Below, piece after piece: positions 26,892 through 35,593 of a DNA stretch of 64,000 bases (position 1 is the first letter of the stretch; each line of letters opens with the position of its first letter). The stretch lies in NCBI RefSeq assembly GCF_004123905.1, contig NZ_MZXW01000053.1, positions 248,001 to 312,000 on the forward strand, in the 5' to 3' direction. Both the position numbers and the translations under genes were made by a program. The notes beneath the pieces were generated by a model. That model ran no database searches, was not told the DNA's origin, and was given only the letters and a program-made list of their open reading frames with translations. This DNA comes from Bradyrhizobium betae (GTDB lineage Bacteria; Pseudomonadota; Alphaproteobacteria; Rhizobiales; Xanthobacteraceae).

Positions 26892-28370
26892 ATGGCGGAT
26901 TACGATCTTGCGATCATCGGCGGCGGCCTGAACGGTGTCAGCCTCGCACGCGATGCGGCCGGCCGGGGCTTAAGGGTCATCCTGTTCGAGCAGGGCGATC
27001 TCGGCGGCGCAGCCTCGTCGGCGACGCCGCGGCTGATCCATGGCGATCTGTCGGTGCTGGAGCGCCGCGGTTTCTGGCGGGTGCGCCGGGCGCTGGCCGA
27101 GCGGCGGACCTGGCTTGCTATTGCGCCACATCTGGTGCGGCCGATGCGTTTCGCGATCCCCGCCCATTCCGAGGAGCGCCCGCCATGGCTGCTGCGCGCA
27201 GGCCTCTATGTCTATGACAGCCTGACGAACCGCAGCGGCCTGCCACCATCGGCGACCCTCGACATCACGCATCATCCGGTCGGCAACGCGCTGAAGCGTC
27301 CGTTCGGTATCGCGTTCGAATATTCGGACTGCGTGGTCGATGATTCCCGCCTGGTGGTGCTCACGGCGCTGGACGCCGCCGAACGCGGCGCTGCGATCCG
27401 GACCGGGGCGCGCTGCGTCCGTGCCGATCGAACCGACACCTGGCGCCTTGCGGTGGTCGATCGCGGCCTTCGCCGCACGATCACGGCGAGGGCGCTCGCC
27501 AACGCCTCCGGCGGCTGGACGTCGATGGTCGCCGACACCGTGCTGCGGCAGCCGCAGCCCGCCATGGCGGCGATGCAGATGAGCCAGATCATCGTGCCCA
27601 AGTTGTTCGATTCCGAGAATGTCTACGTCTTCCAGAACAATGATGGACGGTTGATCTTCGCCCGGCCCTTCGAGCGCGACTTCACGCTGATCGGAACGGT
27701 CACGCATGCTTTCGCCGGCGATCCCGCGATCGTGGCGATGCCGGGCGCCGACATCAGCTATCTCTGCGACGCCGCCAGCCGCTATTTTCGCGAGCGCGTT
27801 GCGCCGACCGACGTGGTGCGCACGGTCTCAGGCGTCAACCTGACGCTGGCGTCCGCCCGGGGACGCGATGGCACCACGCTGTTCCATGCACGACGGCGCA
27901 AGGCGCCGCTGATCACGATGTTCGGCGGTGACGTCACCACCTCGCGTCTGCGCGCGGAGCGGGCGGTGACGAACCTGACGCCATTCTATCCGATGTCGCC
28001 GCCCTGGACTGCGGGTGCCGCGCTGCCCGGCGGCGATTTCGCCTGGGACCGTTTCGATCACGAGGTCGACCTCGCGCGGGACCGCTGGCGGTTTCTGTCG
28101 GAGCCGGAGGCCCAGCGCTTGGTCGGGGCCTACGGTTCACGGCTATCGGCGGTGCTCGGCGAGGCGAAGACGCGCGAAGAGCTAGGCCCTGCCTTCGGCC
28201 CTGAGCTGACCGGCGCCGAGGTGCGCTATCTCATGGCCCACGAATGGGCGCGTTTTCCGGAGGACGTCCTTTGGCGGCGCTCGAAGCTGGATCTTACGAT
28301 GCCCGCGGCGGACCGTGACGCGCTCGCGGCGTTCATGGCGCATGTGAACGACCCGCCCCGAACCTGTTGA
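26892..28370 (+). CDS. Diverged glycerol-3-phosphate dehydrogenase (GlpD-like)
   Basis: A 492-residue FAD protein with the GlpD layout: A-I-I-G-G-G-L-N-G-V-S-L-A-R-D-A-A-G-R-G at the N-terminus and a C-terminal GlpD cap domain. Several conserved substrate-side motifs are altered. S-S-R-S-T-K-L-I-H-G-G of typical GlpD is S-S-A-T-P-R-L-I-H-G-D here. S-G-V-R-P-L is S-G-V-N-L-T. G-G-K-L-T-T-Y-R is G-G-D-V-T-T-S-R. The enzyme may therefore act on a different substrate or be inactive (inference). It lies 52 bases upstream of potG-potH-potI on the same strand and probably in one operon with them. Confidence 0.8.
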   Translation: MADYDLAIIGGGLNGVSLARDAAGRGLRVILFEQGDLGGAASSATPRLIHGDLSVLERRGFWRVRRALAERRTWLAIAPHLVRPMRFAIPAHSEERPPWLLRAGLYVYDSLTNRSGLPPSATLDITHHPVGNALKRPFGIAFEYSDCVVDDSRLVVLTALDAAERGAAIRTGARCVRADRTDTWRLAVVDRGLRRTITARALANASGGWTSMVADTVLRQPQPAMAAMQMSQIIVPKLFDSENVYVFQNNDGRLIFARPFERDFTLIGTVTHAFAGDPAIVAMPGADISYLCDAASRYFRERVAPTDVVRTVSGVNLTLASARGRDGTTLFHARRRKAPLITMFGGDVTTSRLRAERAVTNLTPFYPMSPPWTAGAALPGGDFAWDRFDHEVDLARDRWRFLSEPEAQRLVGAYGSRLSAVLGEAKTREELGPAFGPELTGAEVRYLMAHEWARFPEDVLWRRSKLDLTMPAADRDALAAFMAHVNDPPRTC

Positions 28371-28422
28371 GCAAAGGCCGATCGGCCGCTAGCGTGCGGC
28401 GGAATCGGGGTTGGTAGGGACC

Positions 28423-29580
28423 ATGACTGACGAGTTGCCCAGAACAGAGGCTGCGGCGGATGCGCTTCCCGTAGCGGGTCAGCCGCTGCTGCGCATCGAG
28501 GGCGTAGCCAAGACGTTCGGGACGTTCCGAGCCGTCGATGGCGTGTCGCTCGACATCAAGGCCGGCGAATTCTTCGCGCTGCTTGGACCGAGCGGCTGCG
28601 GCAAGACTACGCTCTTGCGCATGCTCGCCGGCTTCGAGGCGCCGGACGAGGGGCGCATCCTGCTCGACGGCAAGGATATCGCGCAGGCGTTGCCGCATGA
28701 GCGGCCGATCAACATGATGTTTCAGAACTATGCGCTGTTTCCGCATCTCTCCGTGCGCGACAACGTCGCCTTCGGCCTGAAGCGCGCTGGCATGGCGCGC
28801 GCCGACATCGCCACGCGCGTGGACGAGATGGTCGCGCTGGTCAAGCTCGAAGGGCTGGAGAAGCGCAAGCCTGACCAGCTCTCCGGCGGCCAGCGCCAGC
28901 GTGTCGCTCTGGCGCGTGCCTTGGCGCGGCGCCCCAAACTCCTGCTGCTCGACGAGCCGCTCGCAGCCCTCGACAAAAAGTTGCGCGAAAACACGCAGGG
29001 CGAGCTGATGGAGCTGCAGCGCCGGCTCGGCATGACCTTCATCATCGTCACCCACGATCAGGAGGAAGCCATGACGATGGCGAGCCGGATTGGTGTGATG
29101 AAGGCAGGCAAGCTCGCTCAGGTCGCAATCCCCCGCGAACTCTACGAGGCGCCACGCTCGCGCTGGATCGCGGAGTTCGTCGGCGATATCAATCTGTTCG
29201 ACGGCGAGTCCAAATTGCGCGACGGTCATCGTCTGGTCATTGGCACGCGTGACGCGGGTGCGCTGGTGGTGGCCGAGCCGCGCGAGCCGCTCGGTGCGGG
29301 GAAATTCTCAGTCGCGATCCGCCCCGAGAAGGTCAAGCTGTCGCGCCGCGGTCCCGTGAGCGAGGCCGGTCGTGAAACCGCGATCAACCGGCTCGACGGC
29401 GTCATCGCCGACATCTGCTATCTCGGCGGCACCACCACCTACAAGGTGAAGCTCGATACCGGCGGCATGGTGCAGGCCTCCGTCGCCAACAGCGCGCGCC
29501 TCGATGTCGATGCCTACAGCCTGAACCAGCACGTCGTCGCCTGGTTCACGCCCGATGATTGCGTGGTGCTGCCGTCATGA
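28423..29580 (+). CDS. potG: Polyamine-type ABC transporter ATP-binding protein
   Basis: The ATPase of a PotFGHI-type importer, 385 residues. Walker A is G-P-S-G-C-G-K-T-T, the signature L-S-G-G-Q-R-Q-R, Walker B L-L-L-L-D-E-P-L-A-A-L-D, and the switch His is in I-I-V-T-H-D-Q-E-E-A. A C-terminal TOBE domain occupies about 290-375. The start M-T-D-E-L-P is preferred over the ATG-like codon at 28411 because that one has no better ribosome-binding site. The stop overlaps the next start (ATGA). Confidence 0.92.
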   Translation: MTDELPRTEAAADALPVAGQPLLRIEGVAKTFGTFRAVDGVSLDIKAGEFFALLGPSGCGKTTLLRMLAGFEAPDEGRILLDGKDIAQALPHERPINMMFQNYALFPHLSVRDNVAFGLKRAGMARADIATRVDEMVALVKLEGLEKRKPDQLSGGQRQRVALARALARRPKLLLLDEPLAALDKKLRENTQGELMELQRRLGMTFIIVTHDQEEAMTMASRIGVMKAGKLAQVAIPRELYEAPRSRWIAEFVGDINLFDGESKLRDGHRLVIGTRDAGALVVAEPREPLGAGKFSVAIRPEKVKLSRRGPVSEAGRETAINRLDGVIADICYLGGTTTYKVKLDTGGMVQASVANSARLDVDAYSLNQHVVAWFTPDDCVVLPS

Positions 29581-30491
29581 GCTCGCGCCGCATCTTCGCG
29601 CGACCGGCGCGCTTTGCCGCGATCGCGCCTTACGTCTGGATGGTGCTGTTGTTCCTGGTGCCGTTCGGCTTCGTGCTCAAGATCAGCCTGTCGCAGACGG
29701 CGATCGCGCAGCCGCCTTACGAGCCGGTGTTCGACCTGACGGCGGGGTGGGAAGCGCTGAAGGCGGCGTTTGCCGCGCTATCGATCGACAATTTCAGGCT
29801 ACTCGGCTCCGATGACCTCTATGTGTTCGCCTATGTGCGCAGCCTCACGGTGGCCCTCACCGCGACCGCGCTGCTGCTGCTGATCGGCTATCCCATCGCG
29901 TACGGCATGGCGCGATTGCCAAAACGCTGGCAGGCGGTGGCGATGGTGCTGGTGATCGTGCCGTTCTGGACCTCGTTCCTGATCCGCATCTATGCCTGGA
30001 TCAACATCCTCCAGCACGACGGCCTGCTGAACCAGATCCTGCTGGCGCTGCATCTGGTCAGCCAGCCGGTGGTGTGGCTCTCCACCGACACTGCGATGTA
30101 TATCGGCATCGTCTACTCCTATCTGCCGTTCATGATCCTGCCGCTCTATGCCACGCTCGCGAAGATGGAGCCGGTGCTGGAGGAGGCGGCCAGTGATCTC
30201 GGCGCGCCGCCGTGGCAAGTGTTCTGGCTCGTCACCTTTCCGCTGTCGCTGCCGGGTGTCGGCGCCGGCGTGCTGTTGTGCTTCATCCCGATCGTCGGCG
30301 AGTTCGTCATTCCGGATCTGCTGGCCGGCTCCAATTCGCTGATGATCGGCCAGACCCTGTGGCTCGAATTCTTCACCAACAAGGACTGGCCGGTCGCCTC
30401 CGCGGCGGCGATCGTACTGCTCGTCGTGTTGCTGGTGCCGCTGCTGCTGTACGAACGGCTCCAGAAGCGGCAGCTTGAACAGGGGCGGTGA
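29577..30491 (+). CDS. potH: Polyamine-type ABC transporter permease PotH
   Basis: A 304-residue inner-membrane permease with six hydrophobic helices. The ATPase-contact loop reads E-E-A-A-S-D-L-G-A-P-P-W-Q-V-F-W. The N-terminal I-A-P-Y-V-W-M-V-L-L-F-L-V-P-F and P-F-W-T-S-F-L-I-R-I-Y-A-W are typical of PotH. The ATG at 29577 overlaps the potG stop, implying translational coupling. Confidence 0.92.
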   Translation: MSSRRIFARPARFAAIAPYVWMVLLFLVPFGFVLKISLSQTAIAQPPYEPVFDLTAGWEALKAAFAALSIDNFRLLGSDDLYVFAYVRSLTVALTATALLLLIGYPIAYGMARLPKRWQAVAMVLVIVPFWTSFLIRIYAWINILQHDGLLNQILLALHLVSQPVVWLSTDTAMYIGIVYSYLPFMILPLYATLAKMEPVLEEAASDLGAPPWQVFWLVTFPLSLPGVGAGVLLCFIPIVGEFVIPDLLAGSNSLMIGQTLWLEFFTNKDWPVASAAAIVLLVVLLVPLLLYERLQKRQLEQGR

Positions 30492-30495
30492 GGCG

Positions 30496-31308
30496 ATGCG
30501 CAAGGTCTCCCGCCTGTCCCGTTTCAACATCGCCTCGCTCGCGCTGGGGCTGGCGTTCCTTTATTTGCCGATCCTCATCCTCGTCATCTATTCCTTCAAC
30601 GCCTCGCGGCTGGTGACGGTGTGGGGTGGCTGGTCGCTGCGCTGGTATCGCGAGCTCTTCAATGACCGCGCCATGATCGAGGCGGCCTGGATGAGTTTGC
30701 GCGTCGCGGTCTCCTCCGCGACTATCGCGACGCTGCTCGGGACGCTCGCGGCCGTCGCGCTGTCGCGCGGCGAGTCCTTTCGAGGCCGCACATTATTCTC
30801 CGGCATGCTCTATGCGCCGCTCGTCATGCCGGAGGTGATCACGGGATTGTCGCTGCTGCTGCTGTTCGTGGCGTTGAATGCCGAGCGCGGCTTCTGGACG
30901 GTGACGATCGCGCACACCACGCTGACGATGTGTTTTGTTGCGGTGGTGGTGCAGTCCCGCCTCGGCTCGCTCGACCGCTCGCTGGAGGAGGCGGCGATGG
31001 ACCTCGGCTGCAACCCGGCACGCGCGTTCGTCGCTGTCACGCTGCCGCTGATCGCGCCCGCGATCGTCGCCGGCTGGATGCTGGCCTTCACGCTGTCCTT
31101 GGACGATCTCGTGATCGCGAGTTTCACAACCGGCCCGGGCTCCGCGACGCTGCCGATCCGGATCTATTCGGAGGTGCGGCTCGGCGTGAAGCCCGAGATC
31201 AACGCGATCTGCACGCTGGTGATTGCCTTGATTGCGGTGGTCATCGTGATCGCCTCGCTTGCCTCGAAACTGTCGAGCTCACAGGGCGAGAGCGCGGCGC
31301 CGCTGTAG
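30496..31308 (+). CDS. potI: Polyamine-type ABC transporter permease PotI
   Basis: A 270-residue permease partner of PotH with six helices. The contact loop is E-E-A-A-M-D-L-G-C-N-P-A-R-A-F. The D-D-L-V-I-A-S-F-T-T-G-P segment is characteristic of PotI. The ATG follows GGTGAGGCG just after the potH stop. The cluster has no PotF substrate-binding gene; the next gene encodes a TRAP-type binding protein, which would not be expected to serve an ABC permease. Confidence 0.92.
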   Translation: MRKVSRLSRFNIASLALGLAFLYLPILILVIYSFNASRLVTVWGGWSLRWYRELFNDRAMIEAAWMSLRVAVSSATIATLLGTLAAVALSRGESFRGRTLFSGMLYAPLVMPEVITGLSLLLLFVALNAERGFWTVTIAHTTLTMCFVAVVVQSRLGSLDRSLEEAAMDLGCNPARAFVAVTLPLIAPAIVAGWMLAFTLSLDDLVIASFTTGPGSATLPIRIYSEVRLGVKPEINAICTLVIALIAVVIVIASLASKLSSSQGESAAPL

Positions 31309-31403
31309 CTGAACTCTCGTGCGGTGCCTGAGCACCGCCCATCTTGGTTAACAATTCATATAGCTTATCTCGTTATCGTCGCCTCGCTTGGGGAAGAGGG
31401 GCG

Positions 31404-32387
31404 ATGAAGCGGCTTTACATTGGTGTGGCCAGCACGGTTCTGGCGTTGCTCTGTTTCGCAGTTCGGCCGTCGGCTGGCGCGACGCAGATGGTGTCGCTGC
31501 TGTACAACGGTTCGCCGCAATCGCCGCAGCAGATCGGCTCCGACGAATTTCGCCGCAAGCTCGGCGAGCTCGCACAGGGGCGAATCATCCTCGATGCACG
31601 CGCCGGCAACGCGCTGGGCAGCGAGACGGCGATCCTTGCCGCCATGCGCAGTGGCGTGGTCGACATGGCGACGCTATCGGGATCGGTCGTCAGCTCCGCC
31701 GTGCCGGAGTTCGGCGTATTCGACGTGCCGTTCCTGTTCCGTGATGCGGCGCAGGCCAAGGCGGTCGCAGATGGGCCGGTCGGCGCGCTGTTCGCCAAGC
31801 ACTTTGCTGACAAGGGGCTCGTGTTGCTCGCGATCGGCAAGCAGGGCTTTCGCAACGTCACCAATTCAAAGCGGCCGATTCATTCTCCCGCGGACCTCAA
31901 GGGCCTGAAGATCCGCGTGCTGCCGAACGATGTCTATCAGATGACCTTCAAGGCGCTGGGCGCCGAGGTCGTGCCGATGGAGTTCACGCTGGTGTATTCG
32001 GCGCTGAAGGATGGCCGCATCGACGGGCAGGAGAACCCGGTCATGACGATCGCCACCAGCCATCTCGAGGAAGTGCAGAAATATGCCAGCCTGACCGGGC
32101 ATTTCTTCGCGCCGATCGCCTTCGTTGCCAATCGCGACGTGTTCCAGGCTCTGAAGCCGGCCGACCAAGCCGCCATCATCGCCGCGGCCAAGGCCGGTGC
32201 GGAGGCGACCTGGCAGAGTGGCGTCGCGGAGGAGACAAAGAAGATCGAGGAGCTGCGCAAGGCCGGCATGGAGATCATCGAGAAGGTCGATCGCCAACCC
32301 TTCATCGATGCCGTGAAGCCCCTGGAGCCCGAATTCGAAAAACGCTTCGGCAAGGATCTGCTCGCCCGGATTCGGGCCACGCCGTAA
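31404..32387 (+). CDS. TRAP-type solute-binding protein (DctP family)
   Basis: A periplasmic binding protein, 327 residues. The signal peptide spans about 1-26 (L-Y-I-G-V-A-S-T-V-L-A-L-L-C-F). DctP-family features include the R-V-L-P-N-D-V-Y segment with the substrate-binding Arg and the G-Q-E-N-P motif in D-G-R-I-D-G-Q-E-N-P. AGAGGGG lies before the ATG at 31404. No DctQ or DctM membrane subunits are adjacent. Instead a chemoreceptor starts 16 bases after the stop, suggesting that this protein presents a ligand to the receptor (inference). Ligands of the family are usually organic acids. Confidence 0.88.
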   Translation: MKRLYIGVASTVLALLCFAVRPSAGATQMVSLLYNGSPQSPQQIGSDEFRRKLGELAQGRIILDARAGNALGSETAILAAMRSGVVDMATLSGSVVSSAVPEFGVFDVPFLFRDAAQAKAVADGPVGALFAKHFADKGLVLLAIGKQGFRNVTNSKRPIHSPADLKGLKIRVLPNDVYQMTFKALGAEVVPMEFTLVYSALKDGRIDGQENPVMTIATSHLEEVQKYASLTGHFFAPIAFVANRDVFQALKPADQAAIIAAAKAGAEATWQSGVAEETKKIEELRKAGMEIIEKVDRQPFIDAVKPLEPEFEKRFGKDLLARIRATP

Positions 32388-32403
32388 TGGTGCGGGAAAC
32401 ATC

Positions 32404-34431
32404 ATGAACCTGTCATTGCTCCTGTCGCGCATCGGCATCCGCCCGCGCATCTTCGGCGGCTTCGCGCTGGTCCTGGGTTTCCTCTGCGTGCTGGCGCTGC
32501 TTGCCGTCATGCGGCTGTCCGAGATCGGCGGCACTGTCGGCGAGCTCGTCACCAGCGCCGATGGCGATGCCGGCATGGCGAGGGTGCATGCCGCGCTGCT
32601 CTCGTCGAATGTCACCGTCGAGAGATTCATCCGCACGCGCAATCTCGGCGACCGAGACAGCGCCATGAAGGCGATCGACGGCTTTGGCCAGACCTTTGAC
32701 CAAGTCGATCAGCAATTCGCCCGCCTGCCGGCGATTGCCGCCGGCCGGAGCGCTCTGGTCGATGCGCTTGGCACATATCGAAAATCCTTCACGGCGGTTG
32801 CTGCCGCGGTCGATCGCCTGCGCAGCGCGAGCACAAAGGGCGAGGCGCTCGGCGCCTCGGCAGGACTCGATGTCGGCGCGATCAATGTGGCGCTTGCGAA
32901 CCAGCCTGACCGTCTGCTCCAGCCGCTGCGTCTGGCCGGCACGGTGGATGCGATGCGCGTCTCGATGCTGCGCTTCACCATTACCCAGGCCCAGGTCGAC
33001 GCCGACGATGCCGGGATGACGATCGGCTATGCGCTGGCCGCGGTGGCCGACAGCGAGGCGGAGATCGCCGATGTCGACGCGCCGCGATTGAAGAGCCTGA
33101 TCGCGGCCCTGAAAAAGGTGCTTGCCGATCAATCGGCGACGCTGACGGAGCTGTCTGCCGCGATGAGCGAACTGCGCAAGGCGCAGGCCGATCTCGTCAA
33201 GTCCAGCAGCGCGATCGACGCCAAGGCGGCCGAGATCAGCCGGGCGCTCGGCGCGATGCGCACCGAGCAGAGCCGGCTGACGGCCGGGTCGGTCGATCAG
33301 ACCCGCAATCTCGTCTTCACCGTGGCCGCGCTCGCGCTTGTTCTGGGTGCCCTGCTGGCCTGGCTGATCGGACGTAGCGTGTCGCGCCCGATCGGTCAGA
33401 TGACCTTGCGCATGCAGAGCCTTGCGGCGGGCGAACTCGACGAGGCGATCCCGGGCGGCGAGCGCGGTGACGAAATTGGCCGTATCGCCGGTGCCGTCGA
33501 GGTGTTCCGTCAGAATGCACAGACCGTCCGGCGCATGGAGCAGGAATCTGCCGCGCAGCGTGCCGCGGCGGAGACCGTACGTGCGTCGATGATGGCTCAG
33601 CTCGCCGACCGCTTCGATCGCGGCATGGAGGGCGTCATTGGCGGCGTCTCGAGCCGTGCCGAGGAGATGGGCCAGAGCGCCGGAAGTCTCGCCCGTGTCG
33701 CCGAGCGCGGTCGCTCGCTGGCCGAGCAGGTCGCCGCGACATCGGCCCAGGCGTCCTCGAACGTGCAGACCGTCGCGGCCGCGACGCATCAGCTCGCCGC
33801 CTCGATCAAGGAGATTTCGAGTCAGGTCGCGCGCTCCGTATCGGTGTCGGATCAGGCCAAGGAAGAGGCCTCGCGTACCGAGACGTTGATGCGCGCGCTG
33901 TCGGATTCGGCCGAGCGGATCGGCACCGTGGTCCAGCTGATCCAGGCGATCGCGAGCCAGACCAACCTTCTGGCGCTCAATGCCACGATCGAATCGGCGC
34001 GGGCCGGCGACGCCGGCAAGGGCTTTGCCGTGGTCGCCAACGAAGTGAAGAGCCTTGCGACCCAGACCGGGCGTGCCACCGAAGAGATCGCAGGGCTTGT
34101 CGCCGAGATCCAGGGCTCGACCGGACAATCGGTCGCTGCGATCGGCCAGATCGGCAGAACCATCGCCGAGATGACGGAGATCGCGACGACGATTGCCTCA
34201 GCAGTCGAGGAGCAGGGTGCGGCAACCAGCGAGATCGCGCGCAACGTCGAGCAGGCCGCCAACGGCACAGCGGCCGTGACCGACCAGGTCGGCGACGTCC
34301 GCACCGTGGCCGGCGAGACCGATGCCGGCGCCGAAGCCGCACTCACGGCCGCCTCGGCGTTGCAGGATCAGGCACGCGCTCTCAAGACAGCTGTCGCGGA
34401 GTTTCTGCAGACTGTGCGCAAGGCGGCCTGA
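32404..34431 (+). CDS. Methyl-accepting chemotaxis protein
   Basis: A 675-residue chemoreceptor. Transmembrane helix 1 is at about 17-39. A helical, Ala-rich periplasmic sensor domain of ~260 residues follows, then transmembrane helix 2 at about 300-322 and a HAMP domain (about 320-372, R-P-I-G-Q-M-T). The signalling hairpin tip is near 515-550 (I-A-S-Q-T-N-L-L-A-L-N-A-T-I-E-S-A-R-A-G). The tip, methylation helices and coupling region appear intact. There is no C-terminal CheR-binding pentapeptide. It probably shares a transcript with the TRAP-type binding protein just upstream, which may be its ligand donor. Confidence 0.93.
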   Translation: MNLSLLLSRIGIRPRIFGGFALVLGFLCVLALLAVMRLSEIGGTVGELVTSADGDAGMARVHAALLSSNVTVERFIRTRNLGDRDSAMKAIDGFGQTFDQVDQQFARLPAIAAGRSALVDALGTYRKSFTAVAAAVDRLRSASTKGEALGASAGLDVGAINVALANQPDRLLQPLRLAGTVDAMRVSMLRFTITQAQVDADDAGMTIGYALAAVADSEAEIADVDAPRLKSLIAALKKVLADQSATLTELSAAMSELRKAQADLVKSSSAIDAKAAEISRALGAMRTEQSRLTAGSVDQTRNLVFTVAALALVLGALLAWLIGRSVSRPIGQMTLRMQSLAAGELDEAIPGGERGDEIGRIAGAVEVFRQNAQTVRRMEQESAAQRAAAETVRASMMAQLADRFDRGMEGVIGGVSSRAEEMGQSAGSLARVAERGRSLAEQVAATSAQASSNVQTVAAATHQLAASIKEISSQVARSVSVSDQAKEEASRTETLMRALSDSAERIGTVVQLIQAIASQTNLLALNATIESARAGDAGKGFAVVANEVKSLATQTGRATEEIAGLVAEIQGSTGQSVAAIGQIGRTIAEMTEIATTIASAVEEQGAATSEIARNVEQAANGTAAVTDQVGDVRTVAGETDAGAEAALTAASALQDQARALKTAVAEFLQTVRKAA

Positions 34432-34487
34432 GGACCTTTGCGCGCTGCCACCCTTCGTCAGGCGCATCGCGGAGATCTGATTTCGGG

Positions 34488-35480
34488 TCACCGCGGCCGC
34501 GTCGTCCGTTGCGACGCCTTCGTGCCTGTCGACCGGACCCGCGTCGCGGAAGCCGCGACGGGACCGGCGCGCCGCGCGCGTACCGCGCCCTGCACGGCGG
34601 CGCCGAGCTGCCGCAGCGCAAGGCTGTCGAGCGGAAACTCGAGCAGGATGTGGATCAGGCTCAGCGCCAGCAGGAAGGTGAAGCCGAACGCATAGTCGTA
34701 GAAATAGAGCGCCGTGGAGGCGGCGCTGGCGGCGGCCATTGCCGCCAGCCGGGCTTTCGGCACTGCGGTCCAGCGGATCACGTCTGCTTTGATGAACCAG
34801 TTGAGGTAGTGATAGGTGTAGACGAAGGCGAGCAGGCTGGTCAGCCTGGTGTCGAGCACAAGGCCGGGCACGCCGAACAGCCGGCCCAGCGCCGGGCCGA
34901 CATTGCCGAAATAGTCCTGCCCGACCCGGGCAAAGCTCGCGATCCGGATTTCCGCGGCCGGCGGCAGCAGCAGGATCGTGGCGATCGCGACGAGATAGAA
35001 GATCACCAGCGCAACCTGCACCCGGCTACCGGACCGGTGCGCGCCGAGCACCATGAAGACCAGCGTGAACAGCGAGACATGGATCAGCGTCGGAATCAGG
35101 ATGCCGATCACGGCGAGCGAGGAGCCGCTCGAATACATGATCGCCGACAGTGCGATCGCTGCCATGAACAGCAGCATGCTCTCGACCGCCGAATGGGTCG
35201 CTGCCAGCATGGCGCAGACGATTAGCGCGCCCCACATCGCAAAGCCGAACCAGGAGGCATTGTCGATCAGGGCGGCGACCACGGCAACGATTGCGAGGAC
35301 CACGGCAATCCCGCGGTGAGGCAGATAGTAGCTGCGGTCGTGCAGCCAGGAAATCTCGGTGAAGTAATGCGCCGGTCCCAGCACGACATAGGCCAGCAGC
35401 AACAGTTCGAACGGCACCCGATAGGCTGCTGCGAGAGCCAGCAGCATCAAGCCGAGATGGATTGCGTCGTTGCTGCGCAT
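34488..35480 (-). CDS. Unrecognised polytopic membrane protein with HYFTEISWL motif
   Basis: A 330-residue protein with about eight to nine transmembrane helices. I do not recognise a characterised family. Polar motifs stand out within or next to the helices: L-G-P-A-H-Y-F-T-E-I-S-W-L-H-D-R (His38, Glu42, His47), T-H-S-A-V-E (His96), T-L-I-H-V (His134), T-Y-H-Y-L-N-W-F-I-K (His224) and L-I-H-I-L-L-E-F-P-L (His277). Membrane-embedded His and Glu of this kind suggest a metal-dependent membrane enzyme, but this is inference. The last ~35 residues are basic and disordered. A perfect inverted repeat lies 41 bases upstream. Confidence 0.8.
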   Translation of the reverse strand: MRSNDAIHLGLMLLALAAAYRVPFELLLLAYVVLGPAHYFTEISWLHDRSYYLPHRGIAVVLAIVAVVAALIDNASWFGFAMWGALIVCAMLAATHSAVESMLLFMAAIALSAIMYSSGSSLAVIGILIPTLIHVSLFTLVFMVLGAHRSGSRVQVALVIFYLVAIATILLLPPAAEIRIASFARVGQDYFGNVGPALGRLFGVPGLVLDTRLTSLLAFVYTYHYLNWFIKADVIRWTAVPKARLAAMAAASAASTALYFYDYAFGFTFLLALSLIHILLEFPLDSLALRQLGAAVQGAVRARRAGPVAASATRVRSTGTKASQRTTRPR

Positions 35481-35520
35481 GATGCCGGGCCCCGCCTTGG
35501 GGCAAGGAGGTTAGAGCAGT

Positions 35521-35545
35521 CGTGGACAATCTTCAATTGTCCACG
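35521..35545. promoter_or_regulatory. Perfect 10-bp inverted repeat
   Basis: CGTGGACAAT-CTTCA-ATTGTCCACG lies between the end of the sugar ABC operon and the start of the membrane-protein gene, both on the minus strand. No U-run follows. It could be the operon's terminator or an operator for the membrane-protein gene. Confidence 0.6.
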
Positions 35546-35593
35546 GTATTGCTCGAACGCCTTGTTTGCAGCGCCTCGATCCGTCCTGTTGCG

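Noticed and set aside
31404..32387. The DctP-like protein as the missing binding protein of potGHI
   Set aside because: TRAP-type binding proteins serve DctQM carriers, not ABC permeases; the 95-base gap and closer link to the chemoreceptor gene argue against it.
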